From JAJAZB01 sp964244295 (GTDB lineage: Bacteria > Bacteroidota > Bacteroidia > Cytophagales > Spirosomataceae): 64,000 bases of DNA. This document shows, in pieces, positions 23,785 through 30,925 of this stretch (positions are counted from its first letter, which is position 1; each line of letters opens with the position of its first letter). Below the pieces are notes generated by a model. The model made no database searches. It had not been told where the DNA came from and saw only the letters and a program-made list of their open reading frames with translations. A program made the position numbers and the translations under genes. The DNA lies in assembly GCA_964244295.1 (NCBI GenBank), contig CAXTIG010000018.1:50342-114341 (forward strand). Reading direction: 5' to 3'.

Positions 23785-26022
23785 ATGAAATTTCTTTTAA
23801 AAAATAACTGGCTCCTGAGCGCCTTCGTCCTCGCGGTGGTGCTGGCTGGCCCCGCCTGGTCGCAAACCCTCCGGGGCCGGGTGCTCGAACGCCGCGCCTA
23901 CGGGCAGACCGAGGCCCTCGTCGGGGCCAATGCCCACTGGCTCGGCACCGTCAGCGGCACCGCGACTAATGCCGAAGGGCGTTTCTCGCTCGAACGGGTG
24001 CCGACCACGAACCGGCTGGTGGTCAGTTTCGTGGGGTACCTTTCGGATACCCTGACCATCGGCGCTGCCGACAGCCTGACCGTATTTCTGAACACCGACC
24101 TCCAACTGGCCGAGGTCGTGGTGAGTGGCGCGAGCGTCAGCCTCGACCGGATGAACCCCATCCAGACCGAACTGCTGACCACCCGCACCCTCGCCAAAGC
24201 TGCCTGCTGCAACCTGTCGGAAAGTTTCGAGACCAACGCCTCCGTGTCGGTCAGCTACACCGACGCCGTGACCGGGGCGAAGCAAATTCAGTTGCTAGGG
24301 CTTTCGGGCAGTTACGTGCAGAGCAACGTCGAAAACATACCCACCATCCGGGGGCTGGCGACCACGTTTGGCCTCAACTACATTCCCGGCACCTGGATTA
24401 AATCCATCGACTTGGGCAAGGGCGCGGGCTCGGTCGTGAACGGCTACGAGGGCATGGTGGGGGCGCTCAACGTGGAGTTGGTGAAACCGGAGGATTCGGA
24501 AAAATTGTACGTCAACACGTATTTCAATTCCTTCGGGCGGGGCGAACTGAACCTCAACGCCGCCCGCAAACTTTCCGAACGTTGGAGCGTCGGGCTGCTC
24601 AGTCACGCCAGTACGCTGCGAACGAAGATTGATAAAAACGGCGACGGCTTCCTGGATTTGCCGCTGTACACGCAGTTCAACGGCATCAACCGCTGGAAGT
24701 ACGCGGGCGAGCGATTCATGGCCCAGTTTGGCGTAAAAGCGCTGTACGAAGACCGCCTCGGCGGGCAAACCTCCTTTGACCCTGACCGCGACAAGGGCCG
24801 GGGCGTTCGCTACGGCTTTGGCAACACCACCCGGCGGCTGGAAGCCTTCAGCAAAACCGCGAAGTTGTTTCCCGAAACGCCTTACCGGGGCCTGGGGCTT
24901 ATTCTGAACGCCGTCGACCACGACTCGCGCTCGTATTTTGGCTTCAACACCTACGTCGGGCGGCAGCAGAGTTTGTACGCCAATTTGATTTACCAGGATA
25001 TTTTAGGAAACACGAACCACCAGTTCAAAGCGGGCCTGAGCTACCTCCTCGACCGCTACCGCGAGCGGTACAACGACTCGACCTTTAGCCGGACGGAATC
25101 CGTACCGGGGGTTTTCGTGGAATACACCGAAACGATTCCTGAAAAACTGACCGTCGTGCTGGGCCTGCGGAGCGATGTTCACAACCTCTTCGGCACGCAG
25201 TGGACGCCGCGTTTGCACCTGAAATACAACTTGGGCCGTGACCTCACGCTGCGGGCCAGCGCCGGGCGCGGCTGGCGGGTACCCAACGTGCTGGCCGAAA
25301 ACCTGGGGCTGCTCATCAATTCCCGTGAGTTGGTCGGACCGGGGCGGTTGCAACCCGAAATTTCGTGGAACTACGGGGCCAGCCTCGCCCAGGAATTCCG
25401 GCTGGGCGGGCGAAAGGGTTCGCTGGTGGCCGATTTTTACCGCACCGATTTTACCAGTCAACTCCTGGCCGATATGGACACGCCGGGGCTGATTCAGTTT
25501 TACTACCAACCCGGAAAATCGTACTCCAACAGTTTCCAGGCCGAACTCAACTACCAGCCCGCCAAGCGCTTCGACCTCAAACTGGCCTACCGGCGCTTCG
25601 ACGTGCAGGCCGACCAGCGCACCGAGGAGGGCATCGTGCGGCTGCCGAGGATGTTCGTGAACCGCGACCGGGTGCTCTTCAACGTCGGCTACGCCCTGCC
25701 CTACGACAAGTGGAAAGTGGATTTTACCTGGCAGTGGAATGGAAAGCGGCGGATTCCGCACGTCGAAGACGCGGTGGGGGCGCATCCTTCGGTGCGCAAC
25801 CCGCAGTTGGCCCCGGCTTTTTCCAATTTCAACGCCCAGGTAAGTCGGGCCTTCCGAAGTTGGGAAGTGTATTTGGGCGGGGAAAACCTGGGGAATTTCA
25901 CCCAGAAGAATCCCATCGTGGCGGCCAACGACCCCTTCGGGCGGCGCTTCGACGCCTCGATGGCCTGGGGGCCGATTGTGGGGCGGATGATTTATTTGGG
26001 AACCCGTTACCGAATTCGCTGA
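23785..26022 (+). CDS. TonB-dependent outer-membrane receptor (copper locus)
   Basis: 745 residues. The ATG at 23785 begins a signal peptide cleaved after 'GPAWSQ'. A CarboxypepD_reg-like domain ('LRGRVLERRAYGQTEALVGA') covers about 28-108, the plug about 115-235 ('NVENIPTIRGLATTFGLNYI', 'SVVNGYEGMVGALNVEL'), and a 22-strand type barrel the rest, ending 'YLGTRYRIR'. 'AKAACCNLSESFETN' near residue 140 carries a Cys pair at the TonB-box/plug border seen in metal-type receptors of this group. It would import a metal chelate with TonB energy, or act in copper traffic. Its neighbours all look like copper-handling proteins. Confidence 0.9.
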   Translation: MKFLLKNNWLLSAFVLAVVLAGPAWSQTLRGRVLERRAYGQTEALVGANAHWLGTVSGTATNAEGRFSLERVPTTNRLVVSFVGYLSDTLTIGAADSLTVFLNTDLQLAEVVVSGASVSLDRMNPIQTELLTTRTLAKAACCNLSESFETNASVSVSYTDAVTGAKQIQLLGLSGSYVQSNVENIPTIRGLATTFGLNYIPGTWIKSIDLGKGAGSVVNGYEGMVGALNVELVKPEDSEKLYVNTYFNSFGRGELNLNAARKLSERWSVGLLSHASTLRTKIDKNGDGFLDLPLYTQFNGINRWKYAGERFMAQFGVKALYEDRLGGQTSFDPDRDKGRGVRYGFGNTTRRLEAFSKTAKLFPETPYRGLGLILNAVDHDSRSYFGFNTYVGRQQSLYANLIYQDILGNTNHQFKAGLSYLLDRYRERYNDSTFSRTESVPGVFVEYTETIPEKLTVVLGLRSDVHNLFGTQWTPRLHLKYNLGRDLTLRASAGRGWRVPNVLAENLGLLINSRELVGPGRLQPEISWNYGASLAQEFRLGGRKGSLVADFYRTDFTSQLLADMDTPGLIQFYYQPGKSYSNSFQAELNYQPAKRFDLKLAYRRFDVQADQRTEEGIVRLPRMFVNRDRVLFNVGYALPYDKWKVDFTWQWNGKRRIPHVEDAVGAHPSVRNPQLAPAFSNFNAQVSRAFRSWEVYLGGENLGNFTQKNPIVAANDPFGRRFDASMAWGPIVGRMIYLGTRYRIR

Positions 26023-26092
26023 TGGCTACGCTTCCCATCAAAAATAGGGTTGGCGACTGTTCAACCGCAACGAACGCAAAGAGACGCAAAGC

Positions 26093-26662
26093 ATGACCAC
26101 GCTCCACATCAAAAACATGGTCTGCGACCGCTGCAAGTTGGTCGTCGGGCAACTGCTGACCGGCCTCGGCCTGCCGCCGGGCGACCTGCGCCTGGGCGAG
26201 GCCGACGTGCCCCGCGAACCAACGCCGGAGGAACGGGCCACGCTACGCAGCGCCCTACAAACCGTCGGTTTCGAGCTACTCGACGACCGCCGCCAGCAAG
26301 TGGTGGAAGCCGTGAAAACGGCGCTCATCGAACTCGTCCGCGACGAATCGGAAACCCTGCACCGGGTCACGCCGTCGGTATATTTATCCGAAAAACTCGG
26401 GCGCGATTACAAATACCTGAGTACGCTGTTTTCGGAAGCCGAGAGCCTGACCATCGAAGAATTCACCATCCGCCAGCGCCTCGAACGGGTGAAAGAACTC
26501 CTCGACGACGGCGAACTGAGCCTCACCGAAATCGCCGACCGGCTCCACTACAGCAGTGCGCAGTACCTCTCGAACCAGTTTAAAAAAGGCACCGGCCTCA
26601 CGCCGGGGCAGTACCGGGTGGCGAGCTTGCCCCGGCAGGGGCTGGATGCGGTGGGAAAGTAA
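26093..26662 (+). CDS. AraC-family regulator with N-terminal HMA-like metal-binding head
   Basis: 189 residues. The first 70 residues resemble a heavy-metal-associated (HMA) domain: 'LHIKNMVCDRCKLVV' contains M9-x-C11-x-x-C14, followed by a beta-alpha pattern. The C-terminal half is an AraC-type DNA-binding domain: 'LGRDYKYLSTLFSEAESLTI', 'IRQRLERVKELLDDGELSLT', 'EIADRLHYSSAQYLSNQFKK' and 'GLTPGQYR'. A one-component sensor that binds Cu(I) through the MxCxxC site and controls this locus is a natural inference. It lies between the TonB receptor and the Met/His-rich protein. The metal and target sites are not shown by sequence. Confidence 0.85.
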   Translation: MTTLHIKNMVCDRCKLVVGQLLTGLGLPPGDLRLGEADVPREPTPEERATLRSALQTVGFELLDDRRQQVVEAVKTALIELVRDESETLHRVTPSVYLSEKLGRDYKYLSTLFSEAESLTIEEFTIRQRLERVKELLDDGELSLTEIADRLHYSSAQYLSNQFKKGTGLTPGQYRVASLPRQGLDAVGK

Positions 26663-26691
26663 AAACTTTCATCAACAACCCCCTAAAAACC

Positions 26692-28191
26692 ATGAAGCGA
26701 ATCCTGTTTTTCCTCGCCCTGCTGCCCGGCAGTGGGCAGGTGTTGGCCCAGCACGAACACCACCAATCGGGGCAGGCACCGCCTGCCCCGAAACCAAAGT
26801 CGGACCCGGCCAAACGCGACACCACGCCGCCCATGCGTCACGAAGGCATGAATCACTCGACGATGAACCATGACGGGATGAACCACGCCGCGACGCCGAC
26901 CGACTCGATGAACCATGTGATGACCCCCGGCGGTATGGGCCACGAGGGGATGTCGGAGGGGGTGATGAGTCACGCGTTTTCGCTGAGTTTGCCCATGAAC
27001 CGCAACGGCTCCGGCACGGGCTGGCTCCCCGACGCCACGCCGCTGTACGCCTACATGAAACACACGCCGAAATGGATGCTGATGCTGCACGGCAGCGTGT
27101 TTCTGCGTTACACGGCCACCAACCTCAACAACAGCGACAAGCGCGGACGCAACCGGTTTTCGGCCCCCAACTGGGCGATGGGCATGGCCCAGCGGCAGGT
27201 GGGAAAAAACGGCTTGTTCATGGCCCGGCTGATGGTTTCGCTCGACCCCGTGACCGAGGGCGGACGGGGCTACCCGCTCCTGTTCCAGACCGGCGAAAGC
27301 TACGAGGGCCAGCCCATCGTGGACGGGCAGCACCCGCACGATATCGTGTCGGAACTGGCCGTTGGCTACACGCAACGCCTCAGCCCGAAAGCCGACCTGT
27401 CGCTGTACCTGGGCTACCCCGGCGAACCGGCCCTCGGCCCGACGGCCTTCATGCACCGGATTTCGGCCTTCAGCAACCCCGACGCCGCCCTGGGCCACCA
27501 CTGGCAGGATGCCACGCACATCACCTTCGGCGTGGCGACGCTGGGCTTCCGGTACGGGAAATTCAAACTCGAAGGCTCCAGTTTTACGGGCCGCGAACCG
27601 GATGAAAACCGCTCCGGCTTCGACAAACCGCGTTTCGACTCGTACAGCGCCCGGCTGCAATTCGCGCCTTCGGCGGCCTGGGCGGTGCAGGTGTCGCGGG
27701 GTTTGCTCAAAAACCCGGAAGTGCTGCACCCCGGCGACGTAACCCGCACGACGGCCTCGGCGATTCACAGCCGGGCTTTACGGGGGCCAAACCGGTTCTG
27801 GACATCGGCGCTGGTCTGGGGTATGAACGAAGGGGAGGGCCACGCCGAGCACTCTTTTTTAGCCGAAACCAACGTGCAACTCGACCGCTGGACGGTGTAC
27901 GGGCGCTACGAATTCGTGCAGAAATCGGCGGAGGAATTATTCAGCGATTCGCCGGAAGGGGCCGGTTTCTCCGAAGACCGGCTGTTCAACGTCAACGCCT
28001 TCAGCCTGGGGCTGAACCGGCAGGTGGCGTACTTCGCCAACACGATGGTTCACGCCGGGGTGCAGGCCACAGTTCACGCCACCGACCGGGCGCTGGAACC
28101 AGCTTACGGCAAAAGTCCCGTTTCGGCTCAGGTGTATTTGCGGCTGATGCCCGGTTTGCTGCGGATGAATCACGGGAGTCATAAAATGTAG
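26692..28191 (+). CDS. Met/His-rich outer-membrane-type protein, probable copper handling
   Basis: 499 residues. A signal peptide ends at about residue 19. Residues 20-95 are rich in Met and His, with repeats of the form MNHSTMNHDGMNH and GGMGHEGM, a pattern that binds Cu(I)/Cu(II) in CopA/PcoA-like and CusF-like proteins. From about 100 to the end, beta-strand-like segments dominate ('MLMLHGSVFLRYTATNLNN', 'VYGRYEFVQKSAEELF') and suggest a beta-barrel. The final 'NHGSHKM' is again a metal-type motif. It probably captures or exports copper at the outer membrane. It lies 29 bp after the AraC gene. Confidence 0.8.
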   Translation: MKRILFFLALLPGSGQVLAQHEHHQSGQAPPAPKPKSDPAKRDTTPPMRHEGMNHSTMNHDGMNHAATPTDSMNHVMTPGGMGHEGMSEGVMSHAFSLSLPMNRNGSGTGWLPDATPLYAYMKHTPKWMLMLHGSVFLRYTATNLNNSDKRGRNRFSAPNWAMGMAQRQVGKNGLFMARLMVSLDPVTEGGRGYPLLFQTGESYEGQPIVDGQHPHDIVSELAVGYTQRLSPKADLSLYLGYPGEPALGPTAFMHRISAFSNPDAALGHHWQDATHITFGVATLGFRYGKFKLEGSSFTGREPDENRSGFDKPRFDSYSARLQFAPSAAWAVQVSRGLLKNPEVLHPGDVTRTTASAIHSRALRGPNRFWTSALVWGMNEGEGHAEHSFLAETNVQLDRWTVYGRYEFVQKSAEELFSDSPEGAGFSEDRLFNVNAFSLGLNRQVAYFANTMVHAGVQATVHATDRALEPAYGKSPVSAQVYLRLMPGLLRMNHGSHKM

Positions 28192-28231
28192 TCGTTTTCA
28201 GCGAAACTTTTTGAAGTGAAAAATAAAGAAG

Positions 28232-28315
28232 GGGTCACGCTGAGCGAAGTCGAAGCGTGTGCGGTGGGCCAGCGCTGACCTACCGTACACGCTTCGACTT
28301 CGCTCAGCGTGACCC
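28232..28315. repeat. Palindromic repeat family D, copy 2
   Basis: 84 bp with perfect 29-bp arms (28232-28260 and 28287-28315), outer sequence GGGTCACGCTGAGCGAAGTC. The loop differs from the other D copies and lacks the GGA...TTCC motif. It splits the copper locus between the Met/His-rich protein and the DUF3347 gene. Confidence 0.92.
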
Positions 28316-28372
28316 GACCCCTTCCTGAGTCAAAAAATTCTAATTCTCACCTTTTAACTTTCCCCCAAAACC

Positions 28373-28942
28373 ATGCAATTCCTCCCCAAAACCTTCCTCC
28401 TGCTGGCCCTCCTGCCCGCCGTTTCCCTTGCCCAACACCACGGCCACGACAAAGCAGCCGCCAAACCCAGCCCGGCGGTGCTGGACCTCGGCTCGGTCAG
28501 TGCGGAGACTAAATCCCAGGTCGGGGCCGTGCTGACGGCGTATGTCGAGGTAAAAAACGCCCTCGTCGCTACCAACGGCAAACTGGCCCGCGCCAAAGCG
28601 GAAGGTTTACTGACGGCCCTTAAAAAAGTAGATTCCGAAAAAATGAGCGCTACCCAGCGGGATTTTTATCTCAAGTTGAGCAAAGACCTGCGCTCCGACG
28701 CCGAACCCCTGAGCGAAACCAACGACGTGGAACCCCAGCGGAAACACTTGGGCGACTTGTCGAAAAACGTCTTCGTCCTGGCGAAGGGCTTCAAACCTTC
28801 GGCCCAGCCGATGTACCTCGACTACTGCCCGATGGCTTTCGACAACCAGGGCGGGTACTGGCTGAGCGAGCAGAAAAGCATCCTCAACCCATATTTTGGC
28901 GCTAAAATGCTACGCTGTGGTTCGGTGAAAGAAACCCTCTAA
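28373..28942 (+). CDS. DUF3347 domain protein (periplasmic copper-associated)
   Basis: 189 residues with a signal peptide to about residue 20, followed by 'QHHGHDKAAAK', a His-rich start. The DUF3347 body has 'VLTAYVEVKNALVATNG', 'RDFYLKLSKDLRSDAEPL' and the metal-motif end 'LDYCPMAFDNQGGYWLSEQK' with 'GAKMLRCGSV'. In this family the C and M residues in YCPMA and KMLRCG form a probable metal site, and the domain is also found fused to CusB-type efflux adaptors. It is therefore likely a periplasmic copper chaperone or efflux accessory. An RND or P-type pump is not in the window. Confidence 0.87.
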   Translation: MQFLPKTFLLLALLPAVSLAQHHGHDKAAAKPSPAVLDLGSVSAETKSQVGAVLTAYVEVKNALVATNGKLARAKAEGLLTALKKVDSEKMSATQRDFYLKLSKDLRSDAEPLSETNDVEPQRKHLGDLSKNVFVLAKGFKPSAQPMYLDYCPMAFDNQGGYWLSEQKSILNPYFGAKMLRCGSVKETL

Positions 28943-29002
28943 GCCGGGCACCAAGTGCGTACTGATTCCGTTTTCAAACACCTTCAAAACCCCTGATTTT
29001 TT

Positions 29003-29341
29003 ATGCAAACGCTGCTGCTTTCCCTCCTCTTTTTGTTCCAACCCCTGGCGGGCGACCCGCCCGGCACGGTGCGCATCAAGACCTCGGCCATTTGCGAAAT
29101 GTGCAAGGAGCGCATCGAGCGCAACCTCAGCCTGTCGAAGGGCGTGAAGGAAGCCACTCTCAACCTCGACGACAAAGTCGTGACGGTGGCCTATAATCCC
29201 GCGAAGACCGACGTTTCCAGAATCAAAAAAGTGATTGCCGAAACCGGCTACGACGCCGACGAAGTGACCGCCGACGAGAAGGGCTACGCCAAACTTCCTT
29301 CGTGCTGCAAGAAGGGCGGGGAGAAGTTGATGAAGCACTAA
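29003..29341 (+). CDS. Exported HMA (heavy-metal-associated) domain protein
   Basis: 112 residues with a signal peptide (about 1-18). The HMA fold is seen from about 25 to 95: 'VRIKTSAICEMCKERIERNL' where the MxCxxC motif is changed to A-I-C-E-M-C, then 'GVKEATLNLDDKVVTVAYNP' and 'ISRIKKVIAETGYDADEV' with minor variation. The tail 'KLPSCCKKGGEKLMKH' adds a CC pair. It would bind one soft metal ion such as Cu(I) or a related cation outside the cytoplasm. It follows the DUF3347 gene by 60 bp, and both likely share a transcript ending at the terminator after it. Confidence 0.88.
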   Translation: MQTLLLSLLFLFQPLAGDPPGTVRIKTSAICEMCKERIERNLSLSKGVKEATLNLDDKVVTVAYNPAKTDVSRIKKVIAETGYDADEVTADEKGYAKLPSCCKKGGEKLMKH

Positions 29342-29390
29342 AAGCAACCCGCTGACAGGGCCGTTGGCCGCTGTCAGCGGGTTGCTTTTT
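29341..29390. terminator. Bidirectional terminator between HMA protein and copper-storage protein
   Basis: An 18-bp stem (AAAGCAACCCGCTGACAG / CTGTCAGCGGGTTGCTTT) with a 12-nt loop and a following T-run, lying exactly between the two convergent stop codons. Confidence 0.9.
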
Positions 29391-29731
29391 CAAGCCGCCA
29401 TCGCCGTCATTTTCCGACATTCTTCGGCGCAGCGGCGGCAGGCTTCGGCGCATTCCTGGCAGTGGTCGTTGTCGTGTTTGGCGCATTCGACTCCGCAGGC
29501 TTCACACACCTGGGCGCAGAGTTCGCAGAGTTGGTGGGCGAATGGACTGCCGCTCGCCATGAACGAGATCGACAGGTAGCAAAGTTTGGCGCAGTCGCGG
29601 TCGAGGCGGATGCACTCAGCCATCATTTGTACGTCGTCTTCGCTCAGGCATTGGTCGGCGCAGTGGTCGCAGGCGGTGGCGCAGGTCTGGCAGGCTTCGA
29701 TGCAGGATTGGTACTCCGGGGAATGGTGCAT
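29390..29731 (-). CDS. Four-helix-bundle copper-storage-like protein (Csp/DUF326)
   Basis: 113 residues, of which 19 are Cys. They are arranged as CxxxC/CxxC repeats along helices: C10, C14, C17, C21, C24, C28 in helix 1, then C40, C47, C51, C69, C72, C76, C79, C83, C91, C94, C98, C101 and C105. Csp proteins bind many Cu(I) ions inside a four-helix bundle. There is no signal peptide (starts MHHSPEYQSC), so this is the cytosolic Csp3-type form. Its stop is inside the bidirectional terminator. It should buffer copper in the cytoplasm, matching the neighbours. Confidence 0.92.
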   Translation of the reverse strand: MHHSPEYQSCIEACQTCATACDHCADQCLSEDDVQMMAECIRLDRDCAKLCYLSISFMASGSPFAHQLCELCAQVCEACGVECAKHDNDHCQECAEACRRCAEECRKMTAMAA

Positions 29732-29858
29732 GGCGAATGGTTTAAGGTTAAATTTTAGAGACCGTATCGGCTCAAAACCCCGTGCCCCACATCGTCTTCC
29801 CGCGTTGTAAAATTTACAGGTTTTCTAAACTTCCCGGAATTTTATCCACATCCACGCC

Positions 29859-30905
29859 ATGCTCTTCCCTTCCATTTTTCTACTGCTCCTGAGTTGGCTA
29901 AACGTCCCGCCCGCCCCCGTCACCCGGCCCTTGTTTCCCGGCAAAATGCCCGCCTTGTTTGCCGACGAGCGCGGTACGCTACACCTCACCTTTGGCCGGA
30001 GCGACACGATTTTTTACGCGGCCGCCGCCGACGGAGGACTTTCGTTTACCAAACCCATTGCGGCGGGCGTTTTGCCCGACCTGGTGGCCGGGGCCAAACG
30101 AGGGCCGCAAGTAGCGGCTAATTCGCAGGCCATCGTCATCACGGCGGTAAACCGGGCGGGCAATCTGTTCGCTTACCGCCTTGACCGGTCACACGGAACC
30201 TGGCAAGCGGGTGGTTCGCTCAACGACGTGCCCGACGTAGCGAAGGAAGGATTTCAGGGTTTGGCGGTGGGCGGCGACGGCACCTTCCACGCCGCCTGGC
30301 TTGATTTGCGCAACGACCGCCACAACAAAATCATGGGCAGCACCTCCACCGACGGGGGCCGAACTTGGAAGGCCAACCGAGTGCTGTACCGCTCGCCCGA
30401 CAGCACGGTGTGCGAGTGCTGCCAGGTGTCGGTTGCCGCCCAGGGCCAGCACGTGTACGTGCAATTCCGCAATTTTCTGAACGGCTCCCGCGACCTGCAC
30501 CTGCTGCACTCGGCGGACTGGGGCCGCAGTTACGCTCCCGCTCAAAAACTTGGACAAGGCACCTGGCAACTCAACGCCTGCCCGATGGACGGGGGCCGCG
30601 TGGCGCTTGGGGCCGGGGGCCGACCCTTCACCGTCTGGCGGCGCGAAGGCACGGTGTACTTCTGCGAACCCGGCCAGCCCGAACAGGCCGTAGCCGAAGG
30701 CCGGAACTGCACCCTGACCGCCACCACCGACGGCCCGCTGCTGGCCTGGGAATCGCGCGGCACCTTGTTCGTGAAATCTCCCCGAAGCGAAGCCGTGGCC
30801 GTGGGAGAGGGCCAGCTACCCAGCCTCGCCGCCACGCGCACCTCGGCGGTATGCGCTTGGGAACAAAACGGGCAGGTCATGGTGGCGAGGCTGCCGCTGA
30901 AATAA
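29859..30905 (+). CDS. BNR/sialidase-fold exported protein with Cys-rich insertion
   Basis: 348 residues. A hydrophobic signal segment covers about 3-20. Repeated Asp-box-like turns ('SAADGGLSF'-type, 'STSTDGGRTWK' at about 149, 'HSADWGRSY' at about 215) indicate a six-bladed propeller of the sialidase/exo-alpha-sialidase type. The active-site Arg triad and Tyr/Glu pair of true sialidases are not evident, so enzymatic activity is doubtful. 'STVCECCQVSV' near residue 188 carries three Cys, and 'NACPMD' and 'YFCEPG' add more, which fits a metal-binding role and its location at the edge of the copper locus. It is divergent from the Csp gene. Confidence 0.72.
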   Translation: MLFPSIFLLLLSWLNVPPAPVTRPLFPGKMPALFADERGTLHLTFGRSDTIFYAAAADGGLSFTKPIAAGVLPDLVAGAKRGPQVAANSQAIVITAVNRAGNLFAYRLDRSHGTWQAGGSLNDVPDVAKEGFQGLAVGGDGTFHAAWLDLRNDRHNKIMGSTSTDGGRTWKANRVLYRSPDSTVCECCQVSVAAQGQHVYVQFRNFLNGSRDLHLLHSADWGRSYAPAQKLGQGTWQLNACPMDGGRVALGAGGRPFTVWRREGTVYFCEPGQPEQAVAEGRNCTLTATTDGPLLAWESRGTLFVKSPRSEAVAVGEGQLPSLAATRTSAVCAWEQNGQVMVARLPLK

Positions 30906-30925
30906 TAACTTCCGGGAAGTTTATT
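30903..30925. repeat. AACTTCCGGGAAGTT mini-palindrome
   Basis: A single copy of the 15-bp palindrome AACTTCCGGGAAGTT lies between the convergent BNR and acylase stops. Five copies of the same unit form the first in-frame palindrome inside mnmD (36169-36263). Confidence 0.75.
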
